NCBI RefSeq assembly: GCF_006439355.1
Contig: NZ_VFTG01000002.1
Location: 310,001-374,000, forward strand
Direction: 5' to 3'
From: Mesorhizobium sp. B4-1-3
GTDB taxonomy: Bacteria > Pseudomonadota > Alphaproteobacteria > Rhizobiales > Rhizobiaceae
Length of the DNA stretch: 64,000 nt
A program made the position numbers and the translations under genes. Positions 9,554 to 20,962 of the stretch are shown piece after piece. The number at the start of each line of letters is the position of its first letter. The first letter of the stretch is position 1. The notes beneath the pieces were generated by a model. That model had not been told where the DNA came from, made no database searches, and worked only from the letters and a program-made list of their open reading frames with translations.

Positions 9554-10630
9554 ATGAGCGACGACGCAACCGGCTCGGTCTCGGCCGAGCGCGGCCTTCA
9601 CGGCCACGACCAGTCCGTGGCGAGCTTTGATGAGGACCGGGGTTCATTTCTCAAAACCCTGCAGCGCTTCCTGCACGAATATCCCACGGCCGTCCCGTTC
9701 ATCGTCCTGGTCATAGGCATCTTGATTTTCTCGATCGCGGCAGGCGGACGGTTCTTCGCGCCGTTCAATCTTTCGCTTGTGCTGCAACAGGTCACCATCA
9801 TCGCCTTTCTGGGCATCGCCCAGACGCTGGTCATCCTCACCGCCGGCATCGATCTTTCGGTCGGCGCCATGATGGTGCTGTCGTCCATCGTCATGGGCAG
9901 GCTGACCGTCACTTACGGCGTGCCGGTCGAATTGAGCTTCGCGCTGGGCCTGCTCACCGGCCTTGTCTGCGGCCTGATCAACGGCGTTCTGGTGGCGGTG
10001 ATCAAGCTGCCGCCTTTCATCGTCACGCTCGGCACCTGGAGCGTCTACGGCGCGATGGTCATCTACGTCTCGCATTCCGAGACCGTGCGCGCCCAGGACA
10101 TCGAGGCGGCGGGACCGCTGCTGCAATGGCTGGGTCACACCATCAGACTGGGTGGCGGCGCGGTGCTGACCTACGGCGCCATCGCCATGATCCTGACGGC
10201 GCTGATCATCTGGTATGTACTGAACCGCACCGCCTTCGGCCGCCATGTCTACGCGACCGGTGACGACGATGAGGCTGCGCGCCTTGCCGGTATCAACACA
10301 CGCGGTGTGTTCATTGCCGTCTATACGCTCGCCGGCTTCATCTGCGCGGTCGCCGCCTGGGCGCTCATCGGCCGCATCGGTGCTGCAAGCCCGCTCGGCA
10401 ACCAGACGGCCAACCTCGATGCCATCACCGCCGTGGTGATCGGCGGCACCTCGCTGTTCGGCGGCCGCGGCTCGCTCGTCGGCACGCTGTTCGGCGCGCT
10501 GATCGTCGGCGTCTTCCGCAATGGCCTCGCGCTCGCCGGCGTCGACTCGCTCTGGCAGGAGTTCACCGTCGGCATCCTCATCATCCTCGCCGTCACCATC
10601 GATCAGTGGATCAGGAAGATTTCGGCATGA
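9554..10630 (+). CDS. frcC: Fructose ABC transporter permease (FrcC)
   Basis: A 358-residue inner-membrane permease of the RbsC/BPD_transp_2 family with about eight to ten hydrophobic segments after a hydrophilic N-terminus of some 45 residues. Family hallmarks are TLVILTAGIDLSVGAMM, KLPPFIVTLGTWSVYGA and GRHVYATGDDDEAARLAGI, the EAA-like loop that contacts the ATPase. GGGAGGGGATAAA precedes the ATG. The last four bases overlap frcA (ATGA). Confidence 0.93.
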   Translation: MSDDATGSVSAERGLHGHDQSVASFDEDRGSFLKTLQRFLHEYPTAVPFIVLVIGILIFSIAAGGRFFAPFNLSLVLQQVTIIAFLGIAQTLVILTAGIDLSVGAMMVLSSIVMGRLTVTYGVPVELSFALGLLTGLVCGLINGVLVAVIKLPPFIVTLGTWSVYGAMVIYVSHSETVRAQDIEAAGPLLQWLGHTIRLGGGAVLTYGAIAMILTALIIWYVLNRTAFGRHVYATGDDDEAARLAGINTRGVFIAVYTLAGFICAVAAWALIGRIGAASPLGNQTANLDAITAVVIGGTSLFGGRGSLVGTLFGALIVGVFRNGLALAGVDSLWQEFTVGILIILAVTIDQWIRKISA

Positions 10631-11409
10631 GCACGCAGCAGCCAATTCTTCAGGCCAAAGGCCTCAACAAGCGCTATGGCAGGGTGGTGGCGCTCGACAA
10701 CGCCGATTTCGACCTGATGCCGGGCGAGATCCTCGCCGTCATCGGCGACAACGGCGCCGGCAAGTCGACGCTGGTCAAGGCGCTGTGCGGCGCGGTCATC
10801 CCGGACTCCGGCGCGATCGAGCTCAACGGTAGCCCGGTGCATTTCCGCTCGCCGATCGAGGCGCGCATGGCCGGCATCGAGACCGTCTATCAGAACTTGG
10901 CCCTGTCGCCGGCACTGTCGATCGCCGACAATATGTTCCTGGGCCGCGAGCTACGCAAACCCGGCTTTGCCGGGCAGTGGCTGCGCCGGCTCGACCGCTC
11001 GGCCATGGCGCGCATCGCCCGCGAGAAATTGTCCGAGCTCGGGCTCATGACGATCCAGAACATCAACCAGTCGGTCGAAACGCTGTCTGGCGGCCAGCGC
11101 CAGGGTGTCGCGGTGGCGCGCGCCGCGGCTTTCGGCAGCCGCGTCGTTATCATGGACGAACCGACCGCGGCGCTCGGCGTCAAGGAAAGCCGCCGCGTGC
11201 TGGAGCTGATGCTTGACGTCAAGAAGCGCGGCCTGCCGATCGTGCTCATTTCGCACAACATGCCGCATGTCTTCGAGGTGGCCGACCGCATCCACATCCA
11301 TCGCCTGGGCCGTCGTCTCGCCGTCATCGACCCCAAGCAGTATACGATGTCCGACGCCGTCGCCTTCATGACCGGCGCCAAGGCTCCGCCGGAGGTGTTG
11401 GAGGTCTGA
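10627..11409 (+). CDS. frcA: Fructose ABC transporter ATP-binding protein (FrcA)
   Basis: A 260-residue ABC ATPase with Walker A GDNGAGKST, signature LSGGQRQGVAVARA and Walker B VVIMDEPTAAL. It has a single nucleotide-binding domain, unlike the double-domain RbsA or MglA, so a homodimer must drive FrcC. The ATG at 10627 overlaps the frcC stop; the frame extends to a GTG at 10606 inside frcC. The 130 bases between frcA and glgP hold no clear terminator, so some read-through into the glycogen genes is possible. Confidence 0.92.
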   Translation: MSTQQPILQAKGLNKRYGRVVALDNADFDLMPGEILAVIGDNGAGKSTLVKALCGAVIPDSGAIELNGSPVHFRSPIEARMAGIETVYQNLALSPALSIADNMFLGRELRKPGFAGQWLRRLDRSAMARIAREKLSELGLMTIQNINQSVETLSGGQRQGVAVARAAAFGSRVVIMDEPTAALGVKESRRVLELMLDVKKRGLPIVLISHNMPHVFEVADRIHIHRLGRRLAVIDPKQYTMSDAVAFMTGAKAPPEVLEV

Positions 11410-11539
11410 TCGCGCCGCATTGTCGCGGGATGGTAGAGTGCCGCTGCTTAAATCGGTCGAAACTATGCTGCAACGCACTAGATAGGCTGGGAGGATCGGT
11501 GAAAGCCGCTATGATCAGGCCAGTTGCACGAGAGGCGAA

Positions 11540-14002
11540 ATGACATCCGCCATGACGATCGAAGTCCCTGTCCTCGACAATCCCGACCCCAGGACACTCG
11601 CCGAAGAGGTCTTGATGTCGCTCAAATACCGGGTCGGCAAGGACACTACGGTCGCCACGCCCTATGACTGGCTGACGGCCTCCATCAAGGTGGTGCGCGA
11701 CCGCATCGTCGACCACTGGATCCAGGCGACCAAGGAAGCCTACGACCAAAAGGAAAAGCGCGTCTATTACCTCTCGCTGGAATTCCTGATCGGCCGCCTG
11801 ATGCGCGACGCTTTCTCCAATCTCGGCCTGATGGAGAACATGCGCGAGGCGCTGTCCTCGCTCGGCGTCGATCTCGACCTGATCGCCGGCCTCGAGCCGG
11901 ACGCAGCACTTGGCAATGGCGGCCTCGGCCGTCTCGCCGCTTGCTTCATGGAAAGCATGGCGACCGTCGATATCCCCGCCCATGGCTACGGCATCCGCTA
12001 CGCCAACGGCATGTTCCGCCAGGAAATCCAGGGTGGCTGGCAGGTCGAGCTGCCGGAGACCTGGCTCGACCACGGCAACCCTTGGGAGTTCGAACGGCGC
12101 GAGCGCTCCTTCGAGGTCGGCTTCGGCGGCTCGGTGGAGTCCATTACCTCCAAGGACGGTCGGCTCGAACGCCATGTCTGGAAACCGATCGAGCATGTGC
12201 TGGCCGTCGCCTATGACACGCCGGTGGCCGGCTGGCGCGCCAGGCGCGTCAACACGCTCCGGCTCTGGTCCGGCATGCCGATCGACCCCATCCTGCTCGA
12301 CAAGTTCAACGCCGGCGACCACATCGGCGCGCTGGCCGAAAGCAACAAGGCCGACGCGCTGTCGCGCGTGCTCTACCCTGCCGATTCCCATATGGCCGGT
12401 CAGGAGCTGAGGCTCAGGCAGGAATATTTCTTCTCCAGTGCCTCGCTGCAGGACATCGTCCAGCGGCATTTGAGCCAGTATGGCGACCTGAAATCGCTGC
12501 CCGACAAGGCGGCGATCCACCTTAACGATACCCATCCTGCGGTTGCCGTGCCGGAACTGATGCGGCTCCTGATGGACGTCCACGGCATGGATTTCGACCT
12601 TGCCTGGGACACCACCAAGCGTACCTTCGGCTATACCAACCACACGCTGTTGCCCGAGGCGCTGGAAAGCTGGCCGGTGCCGCTCTTCGAGCGGCTTTTG
12701 CCGCGCCATATGCAGATCGTCTACGCCATCAACGCGCAGGTGCTGCTCGAGGCCCGCGCCACCAACCAGTTCTCCGGCGATCAGATCGCCCGCATCTCGC
12801 TGATCCAGGAAAATGGCGACCGGCGCGTGCGCATGGGCAATCTGGCCTTCGTCGGCTCGCATTCGATCAACGGCGTCTCGGCGCTCCACACCGAGCTGAT
12901 GAAGGAGACGGTGTTCGCCGACCTCCACAAGCTCTATCCCGACCGCATCAACAACAAAACCAACGGCATCACGCCGCGGCGCTGGCTGATCCAGTGCAAT
13001 CCCGGCCTGACCGCGCTTGCGCGCGAGGCGATAGGCGACCGCTTCATGGACGACATCGAGAAGATCAAGGATCTCGATCCGCTCGCCGATGACGCGGCTT
13101 TCCGCGAAAAGTTCGCCGGTGTGAAGCGGCAGAACAAGGTGCGGCTCGCCAACCTTGTCGCCGATCGGCTCGGCATCAAGCTCGACCCGTCGGCGCTGTT
13201 CGACATCCAGGTCAAGCGCATCCACGAATACAAGCGCCAGCTGCTCAACATCCTGGAGGCGATAGCGCTCTACGATCAGATCCGCTCGCATCCCGAGCGG
13301 GATTGGATGCCGCGCGTCAAATTCTTCGGCGGCAAAGCGGCCCCCAGCTATCACAACGCCAAGCTGATCATCAAACTGGCTAACGACGTCGCGAAAGTCA
13401 TCAACGGCGACCCGTCGGTGCGCGGCCTGCTGAAGGTCGTGTTCGTGCCGAACTACAATGTCAGCCTGGCCGAGGTGATGATGCCGGCCGCCGACCTTTC
13501 CGAGCAGATATCGACCGCCGGCATGGAGGCATCGGGCACCGGCAACATGAAGTTCGCGCTGAACGGCGCTCTGACGATCGGCACGCTCGACGGCGCCAAT
13601 GTCGAGATCAAGGAACATGTCGGCGACGACAATATCTTCATCTTCGGCCTCACCACGGCCGAAGTCGCCGAGCGGCGCAACAACGGCTACAATCCGCGCG
13701 GTGTGATCGAGGCCTCGCCCGAGCTGTCGCAGGCGGTGTCGGCCATTTCCTCCGGCGTCTTCTCGCCCGACGATCCCGGCCGCTATCGCGACCTGATGAA
13801 CGGCCTCTACCAGAGCGACTGGTTCATGGTGGCGGCCGACTTCGATTCCTACGCTGCCTGCCAGCGCGAGGTCGACGCCGTCTGGCGCAACAGCCCCGAC
13901 TGGTACGCGCGCGCCATCCGCAATGTCGCCCGCGTCGGCTGGTTCTCGTCCGATCGCACGATCCGCCAATATGCGAAAGACATCTGGAACGTGCCCGTCT
14001 GA
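11540..14002 (+). CDS. glgP: Glycogen/alpha-glucan phosphorylase (GlgP)
   Basis: This 820-residue GT35 phosphorylase releases glucose 1-phosphate from the non-reducing ends of alpha-1,4-glucan using orthophosphate and PLP. Visible motifs include EPDAALGNGGLGRLAACFMES, HLNDTHPA, NKTNGITPRRWL and the PLP-binding EASGTGNMKFALNG, in which the lysine is K671. The length is standard for the enzyme. AGAGGCGAA precedes the ATG. It is the first gene of the glg operon, and its product feeds Pgm, encoded downstream. Confidence 0.97.
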   Translation: MTSAMTIEVPVLDNPDPRTLAEEVLMSLKYRVGKDTTVATPYDWLTASIKVVRDRIVDHWIQATKEAYDQKEKRVYYLSLEFLIGRLMRDAFSNLGLMENMREALSSLGVDLDLIAGLEPDAALGNGGLGRLAACFMESMATVDIPAHGYGIRYANGMFRQEIQGGWQVELPETWLDHGNPWEFERRERSFEVGFGGSVESITSKDGRLERHVWKPIEHVLAVAYDTPVAGWRARRVNTLRLWSGMPIDPILLDKFNAGDHIGALAESNKADALSRVLYPADSHMAGQELRLRQEYFFSSASLQDIVQRHLSQYGDLKSLPDKAAIHLNDTHPAVAVPELMRLLMDVHGMDFDLAWDTTKRTFGYTNHTLLPEALESWPVPLFERLLPRHMQIVYAINAQVLLEARATNQFSGDQIARISLIQENGDRRVRMGNLAFVGSHSINGVSALHTELMKETVFADLHKLYPDRINNKTNGITPRRWLIQCNPGLTALAREAIGDRFMDDIEKIKDLDPLADDAAFREKFAGVKRQNKVRLANLVADRLGIKLDPSALFDIQVKRIHEYKRQLLNILEAIALYDQIRSHPERDWMPRVKFFGGKAAPSYHNAKLIIKLANDVAKVINGDPSVRGLLKVVFVPNYNVSLAEVMMPAADLSEQISTAGMEASGTGNMKFALNGALTIGTLDGANVEIKEHVGDDNIFIFGLTTAEVAERRNNGYNPRGVIEASPELSQAVSAISSGVFSPDDPGRYRDLMNGLYQSDWFMVAADFDSYAACQREVDAVWRNSPDWYARAIRNVARVGWFSSDRTIRQYAKDIWNVPV

Positions 14003-14076
14003 TATGATTGCATGAGGCCGCGAGCAATGTGGTCTCGCAGAAAACAACATAGTGTCCGGGGAGGGAACACCGCCTG

Positions 14077-16305
14077 ATGAGCAAGCCGCGCGCGACCGCT
14101 GCGACAAGCGGGCCGGACGGACTGGCGCCAGCCGGTGATGTCGCGGCGATTGTCGCCGGAACGCATGGCGACCCATTCGCGGTTCTGGGCGTGCAGGAGG
14201 GCGGCAAGGGTTTCGTCGCGCGCTGCTTCGTGCCCAACGCCGAATTCGTTACCGCCTACACGCTGACCGGCAAGGAGATCGGCGAGCTCTCCCGACGCGA
14301 CGACGCCGGCTTCTTCGAGGGCAAGATCTCGATCCGCAAGCGCCAGCCGCTGCGCTATCACGCCAGGAATGCCGGCGGCGACTGGTGGCTGACCGATCCC
14401 TATTCCTTCGGCCCGGTGCTCGGCCCGATGGACGATTACTATATGGCCGAGGGCTCGCATTTACGGCTCTTCGACAGGCTAGGCGCCCACATCATCGATC
14501 ATGAGGGCGCGACCGGCGTGCATTTCGCCGTCTGGGCGCCCAATGCCAGGCGGGTTTCCGTGGTCGGCGCCTTCAACGACTGGGACGGCCGCCGCCACAC
14601 CATGCGCGACCGCAAGGACACCGGCATCTGGGAATTGTTCATCCCCGATCTCGTCGCCGGCCAGCCCTACAAGTTCGAGATCATCGGGCCCGATGGTGTC
14701 AGGCTGCCGCTCAAGGCCGACCCGTTCGCCTTCGAGTCCGAGCTGCGCCCCGCGACGGCTTCGGTGACGGCGCCGCCGATGGCGCATAAATGGGGCGACG
14801 AGGCGCATCGCAACTATTGGCAGAAAGCCGATCCCCGGCGCGAGGCGATCTCGATCTACGAGGTCCATGCCGGCTCCTGGCAGCGCCGCGACGACGGTAC
14901 GTTCCTGTCCTGGGACGAACTCGCCGCGCGGCTGATCCCCTATGTCATCGACACCGGCTTCACCCATATCGAGTTCCTGCCGATCTCGGAGCACCCTTAC
15001 GACCCGTCGTGGGGCTACCAGACGACCGGCCTTTATGCGCCCACGGCCCGTTTTGGCGATCCCGACGGCTTCGCCCGTTTCGTCGACGGCGCGCATCGCG
15101 CCGGCATTGGCGTCATCCTCGACTGGGTGCCGGCGCATTTCCCGGTCGACGAGCATGGGCTGGTGAAGTTCGACGGCACCGCGCTTTACGAGCATGCCGA
15201 CCCGCGCCAGGGTTTCCATCCGGACTGGAACACCGCCATCTACAATTTCGGCCGCCGCGAGGTGGTGTCGTTCCTCGTCAACAACGCGTTGTTCTGGGCC
15301 GAGAAATACCACGTCGACGGTCTGCGCGTCGACGCGGTCGCCTCGATGCTCTACCTCGACTATTCGCGCAAGGCGGGCGAATGGATCCCCAACGAGAAGG
15401 GCGGGCGCGAGAACCTGCAGGCCGTCAGTTTCCTGCAGAAGATGAACAAGGAACTTTACGGCCACCACCCCGGGGTGATGACGATCGCCGAGGAATCGAC
15501 CTCATGGCCGAAAGTGTCGCGTCCGGTGCATGAAGGCGGGCTTGGCTTCGGCTTCAAGTGGAACATGGGCTTCATGCACGACACGCTGGAGTATCTCTCC
15601 AAGGAGCCGATCTACCGCAAGCACCACCACAACGAGATCACCTTCGGCCTGGTCTACGCTTTCTCTGAGAATTTCGTGCTGCCGCTCTCGCATGACGAGG
15701 TCGTGCACGGCAAAGGCACGCTGCTCCACAAGATGGCCGGCGACGACTGGCAGAAGTTCGCAACGTTACGCGCCTACTACGCCTTTATGTGGGGCTATCC
15801 CGGCAAGAAGCTCTTGTTCATGGGCCAGGAATTCGCCCAGCGCCGCGAGTGGAGCGAGGAACGCGCGCTCGACTGGAACCTGCTCGAATTCGCGCCGCAT
15901 CGCGGCGTCTGGCAGACGGTGCGCGACCTGAATTACCTCTACCGTTCGCGCCCGGCGCTGCATGCGCGCGACTGCGAGCCGGAGGGCTTCTCCTGGCTGA
16001 TCGTCGACGACCGCGACAATTCGGTCTTCGCCTGGCTGCGCAGCGCGCCGGACGGCAACCCGATCGCCGTCATCGCCAATTTCACGCCGGTGCCGCGCGA
16101 GAACTATCGCGTGCCGCTGCCGAAGGCGGGAAAGTGGCGCGAAATCATCAACACGGATGCCGTCGACTATGGCGGCTCCGGCATGGGCAATGGCGGCATG
16201 ATCGAGGCGAGCGGGGAAGGGGGCGGCATATCGGCGACGATGCTTCTGCCGCCGCTGTCGACGATCATGCTCGAATTCGTCGCGGAAGAAGCAGATGATA
16301 TCTGA
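14077..16305 (+). CDS. glgB: 1,4-alpha-glucan branching enzyme (GlgB)
   Basis: GlgB cuts alpha-1,4-glucan chains and rejoins them as alpha-1,6 branches. The 742-residue protein has the long bacterial layout: an N-terminal branching-enzyme domain, a CBM48 domain ([26 protein letters not shown]), a GH13 catalytic barrel and a C-terminal beta-domain. The nucleophile is D419 in [15 protein letters not shown] and the acid/base is E472 in IAEESTSWP; their 53-residue spacing equals that of E. coli GlgB (D405/E458). GGGAGGG lies upstream of the ATG. The gene follows glgP by 74 bases. Confidence 0.97.
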   Translation: MSKPRATAATSGPDGLAPAGDVAAIVAGTHGDPFAVLGVQEGGKGFVARCFVPNAEFVTAYTLTGKEIGELSRRDDAGFFEGKISIRKRQPLRYHARNAGGDWWLTDPYSFGPVLGPMDDYYMAEGSHLRLFDRLGAHIIDHEGATGVHFAVWAPNARRVSVVGAFNDWDGRRHTMRDRKDTGIWELFIPDLVAGQPYKFEIIGPDGVRLPLKADPFAFESELRPATASVTAPPMAHKWGDEAHRNYWQKADPRREAISIYEVHAGSWQRRDDGTFLSWDELAARLIPYVIDTGFTHIEFLPISEHPYDPSWGYQTTGLYAPTARFGDPDGFARFVDGAHRAGIGVILDWVPAHFPVDEHGLVKFDGTALYEHADPRQGFHPDWNTAIYNFGRREVVSFLVNNALFWAEKYHVDGLRVDAVASMLYLDYSRKAGEWIPNEKGGRENLQAVSFLQKMNKELYGHHPGVMTIAEESTSWPKVSRPVHEGGLGFGFKWNMGFMHDTLEYLSKEPIYRKHHHNEITFGLVYAFSENFVLPLSHDEVVHGKGTLLHKMAGDDWQKFATLRAYYAFMWGYPGKKLLFMGQEFAQRREWSEERALDWNLLEFAPHRGVWQTVRDLNYLYRSRPALHARDCEPEGFSWLIVDDRDNSVFAWLRSAPDGNPIAVIANFTPVPRENYRVPLPKAGKWREIINTDAVDYGGSGMGNGGMIEASGEGGGISATMLLPPLSTIMLEFVAEEADDI

Positions 16306-16352
16306 CCTTGCTCAAGTCTCGGTTCGGGCAGCTTGTTTGGGAGGGTAACAAA

Positions 16353-17627
16353 ATGGCAGAGATCAAAAGGACCCAGCCGCTGGCACGCGATGCCATGGCC
16401 TATGTGCTGGCCGGCGGCCGCGGCAGCCGCCTCAAGGAATTGACGGACCGGCGCGCCAAGCCCGCAGTCTATTTCGGCGGCAAGACGCGCATCATCGATT
16501 TCGCCCTCTCCAATGCGCTGAACTCCGGCATCCGCCGCCTCGGCGTCGCCACCCAGTACAAGGCGCATTCGCTGATCCGCCACCTGCAGCGCGGCTGGAA
16601 CTTCCTGCGGCCCGAGCGAAACGAAAGCTTCGACATCCTGCCGGCATCGCAGCGCGTCTCGGAAACGCAGTGGTATGAAGGCACGGCCGACGCCGTCTAC
16701 CAGAACATCGACATCATCGAGGCTTACGGCCCCGAATACATGGTGATCCTAGCCGGCGACCACATCTACAAGATGGACTACGAGCTGATGCTGCGCCAGC
16801 ATGTCGATGCCGGCGCCGACGTCACCGTCGGCTGCCTGGAAGTGCCGCGCATGGAGGCGACCGGCTTCGGCGTCATGCATGTCGATGCCAAGGACAATAT
16901 TATCGCTTTCGTCGAAAAGCCGGCCGATCCACCTGGCATCCCCGACAAGCCGGAATTCGCGCTCGCCTCGATGGGCATCTATGTCTTCAAGACCAAGTTC
17001 CTGATGGAACAACTGCGCCGCGACGCCGCCGAGCCCGGTTCCAGCCGCGACTTCGGCAAGGACATCATCCCCTATGTCGTGCAGCACGGCAAGGCGATCG
17101 CTCACCGCTTCGCCAAGTCCTGCGTGCGCTCCTCGCACGAGGCCGAACCCTATTGGCGCGACGTCGGAACCGTGGATGCCTATTGGGAAGCCAATATCGA
17201 CCTGACCGACATCACGCCCGAGCTCGACCTTTACGACCGCGACTGGCCGATCTGGACCTATGCCGAATTGAAGCCGCCGGCAAAGTTCGTGCATGACGAG
17301 GACGGCCGTCGCGGCGAAGCGATTTCCTCGCTGGTGTCCGGCGACTGCATCGTCTCCGGGGCCTCGCTGCGCCGCAGCCTGATCTTCACCGGCGCGCGCA
17401 TCAATTCCTATTCCAAGCTCGAGGAAGTGGTGATGCTGCCCGACGTGACTGTCGGTCGCAACGCGAGCCTCAAGCGCGTCGTCATCGACCACGGCGTGCA
17501 GATTCCCGAGGGGCTGGTGGTCGGCGAGGATCCGGCGCTCGACGCCAAGCGTTTTCGCGTATCGGAAAAGGGCATCTGCCTGATCACTCAGGACATGATC
17601 AACAAGCTGTCAACCCGCCAGGGTTGA
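16353..17627 (+). CDS. glgC: Glucose-1-phosphate adenylyltransferase (GlgC)
   Basis: GlgC makes ADP-glucose from glucose 1-phosphate and ATP, the committed and allosterically controlled step of glycogen synthesis. The 424-residue product has the N-terminal pyrophosphorylase motif [29 protein letters not shown], the sugar-phosphate site FVEKP, and a C-terminal left-handed beta-helix. The ATG at 16353 follows GGGAGGGTAACAA; the frame extends to a TTG at 16308 without homology. Enzymes from this bacterial group are generally activated by fructose 6-phosphate and pyruvate, which would tie flux to the fructose locus upstream; that is family knowledge. Confidence 0.97.
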   Translation: MAEIKRTQPLARDAMAYVLAGGRGSRLKELTDRRAKPAVYFGGKTRIIDFALSNALNSGIRRLGVATQYKAHSLIRHLQRGWNFLRPERNESFDILPASQRVSETQWYEGTADAVYQNIDIIEAYGPEYMVILAGDHIYKMDYELMLRQHVDAGADVTVGCLEVPRMEATGFGVMHVDAKDNIIAFVEKPADPPGIPDKPEFALASMGIYVFKTKFLMEQLRRDAAEPGSSRDFGKDIIPYVVQHGKAIAHRFAKSCVRSSHEAEPYWRDVGTVDAYWEANIDLTDITPELDLYDRDWPIWTYAELKPPAKFVHDEDGRRGEAISSLVSGDCIVSGASLRRSLIFTGARINSYSKLEEVVMLPDVTVGRNASLKRVVIDHGVQIPEGLVVGEDPALDAKRFRVSEKGICLITQDMINKLSTRQG

Positions 17628-17712
17628 TCAGGGTCGGTCGCCCGGCAAGCTGATGACTTGATCAACAGATTGTCACTTTGACCTGTCACGTTGAGATCGG
17701 AATGTGGAGCGC

Positions 17713-19158
17713 ATGCAGGTTCTGTCGGTCACGCCCGAAATCTTCCCGTTGATCAAGACCGGCGGGCTTGCCGACGTGACCGGCGCCCTGCCGATTGCGC
17801 TGGCCGGCAAAGGCGTGGCGATGCGCACGCTGGTTCCCGGCTATCCTGTCGTGATGGCCGCCTTCGCCAAGAAGAAACCCGTCTACCAGTACCCGCTGCT
17901 GCAGGGCGGCAAGGCTGCGATCCATGCCGTCAAGGTCGGCGACCTCGATCTCTTCGTGCTCGACGCGCCGCATCTCTTCGATCGCCAGGGCGGCCCTTAC
18001 GGCACCGCTTCCGGCGCCGACTGGCCGGACAATTGGCGGCGCTTCGCGGCCTTGAGCCAGGTCGGCGGCGCCATCGCGGGCGGCGCGATCTCCGGCTACC
18101 AGCCCGACATCGTGCATGCGCATGACTGGCAGTCGGCGATGACGCTAGCCTATATGCGCTACGGCAAGGCGGTCGGCGTGCCGTCGCTGATCACCGTGCA
18201 CAACCTCGCCTTCCAGGGCCAGTTCGGCGCCGGCATCTTCGGCGAGCTCGGCCTGCCGGGCGTAGCGATGCAGCTCGACGGGGTCGAATACTATGGCGGC
18301 GTCGGCTTTCTGAAGGCCGGTCTCCAGGCAGCCTGGGCCATCACCACGGTGAGCCCGACCTATGCGCAGGAGATACGCTCGCCGGAATTCGGCATGGGCC
18401 TCGACGGCCTGATCAACATGCGCGCCACCGACCTCTACGGCATCGTCAACGGCATCGATGTCGACATCTGGAATCCCGAGACGGACAAGCATCTGGTCGC
18501 CAATTATTCGGCCGAAACGCTAAAGGCACGGGCCAAGAACCGCAAGGCGGTCGAGGAACGGTTCGGCCTCGAGGCGGACGGCAGCCCGATCGTCTGCGTC
18601 GTCAGCCGGCTGACCTGGCAGAAGGGCATGGACATCCTGGCCGCGGTCGTCGACGGCATCGTCGCCGCCGGCGCGCGCCTCGCCGTCCTGGGTTCGGGCG
18701 ATGCCGGCCTCGAAGGCGCGCTGCTTGCCGCGGCGGCGCGGCATCGCGGCCGCGTCGGCGTCGTCGTCGGCTATGACGAAGGCCTTTCGCATGTCATGCA
18801 GGGCGGCTGCGACGCCATCATCATCCCTTCGCGCTTCGAGCCCTGCGGGCTGACCCAGCTATACGGCCTGCGCTATGGCTGCGTGCCGGTCGTCGCTCGG
18901 ACAGGCGGTTTGGCCGATACCGTCATCGACGCCAACGAGGCCGCCTTGTCGGCCGGCGTCGCCACCGGCTTCCAGTTCGCGCCCAACAATGGCGGCGCGA
19001 TGCTGCATGCCATCCAGCGGATGGTCGAGCAGCATGCCCGGCCGGCGGTCTGGGCCTCGATCCAGCGCCAGGGCATGAAGGCCGATGTCTCCTGGGACAA
19101 GAGCGCCGAAAAATACGTCGAACTCTACCGTTTGCTGCTTTCGAAAAGGGCTGCCTGA
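17713..19158 (+). CDS. glgA: Glycogen synthase, ADP-glucose type (GlgA)
   Basis: A GT5 glycogen synthase of 481 residues that transfers glucose from ADP-glucose to the growing alpha-1,4 chain. It has the N-terminal ADP-glucose motif KTGGLADV with K15 at the same position as in E. coli GlgA, and the C-terminal motifs [18 protein letters not shown] and [10 protein letters not shown]. The ATG at 17713 aligns exactly with known N-termini and has GGAG three bases upstream; a GTG at 17704 is an alternative. The gene sits between glgC and pgm, three bases before the latter. Confidence 0.96.
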   Translation: MQVLSVTPEIFPLIKTGGLADVTGALPIALAGKGVAMRTLVPGYPVVMAAFAKKKPVYQYPLLQGGKAAIHAVKVGDLDLFVLDAPHLFDRQGGPYGTASGADWPDNWRRFAALSQVGGAIAGGAISGYQPDIVHAHDWQSAMTLAYMRYGKAVGVPSLITVHNLAFQGQFGAGIFGELGLPGVAMQLDGVEYYGGVGFLKAGLQAAWAITTVSPTYAQEIRSPEFGMGLDGLINMRATDLYGIVNGIDVDIWNPETDKHLVANYSAETLKARAKNRKAVEERFGLEADGSPIVCVVSRLTWQKGMDILAAVVDGIVAAGARLAVLGSGDAGLEGALLAAAARHRGRVGVVVGYDEGLSHVMQGGCDAIIIPSRFEPCGLTQLYGLRYGCVPVVARTGGLADTVIDANEAALSAGVATGFQFAPNNGGAMLHAIQRMVEQHARPAVWASIQRQGMKADVSWDKSAEKYVELYRLLLSKRAA

Positions 19159-20790
<1,632 letters not shown>

Positions 20791-20810
20791 GGGTGGTGTG
20801 GCGCGACTTT

Positions 20811-20957
20811 CCTTCCCCCCCAGGGGGGGAAGGTGGATCGGCGTGCAGCGCCGAGACGGATGAGGGGTGTTGGCCGGATCGCCGTCATCGCCAAGCTGGA
20901 GCACCCGCCATCCGTCGCCTTCGGCGACACCTTCTCCCGCAAGGGGAGAGGGGGGAG
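20811..20957. repeat. RIME-like palindromic intergenic repeat upstream of glgX
   Basis: The 172-base gap between pgm and glgX consists mostly of an inverted element. The left half starts CCTTCCCCCCC/GGGGGGGAAGG (20811-20833), then TGGATCGGCG and GACGGATGAGGGG. The right half runs through CCATCCGTC to CACCTTCTCCC and GGGGAGAGGGGGG. The two halves are rough inverted copies of the motif built around CATCCGTC and ACCTTC. This matches a RIME-type repeat family that I recall as abundant in rhizobia. Its right end supplies the purine run just before glgX. Confidence 0.75.
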
Positions 20958-20962
20958 CCCGC

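Noticed and set aside
11366..14176. A 936-codon open frame on the minus strand opposite glgP
   Set aside because: It mirrors the GC-rich third-position bias of glgP, has no recognisable domain and overlaps a certain gene throughout.
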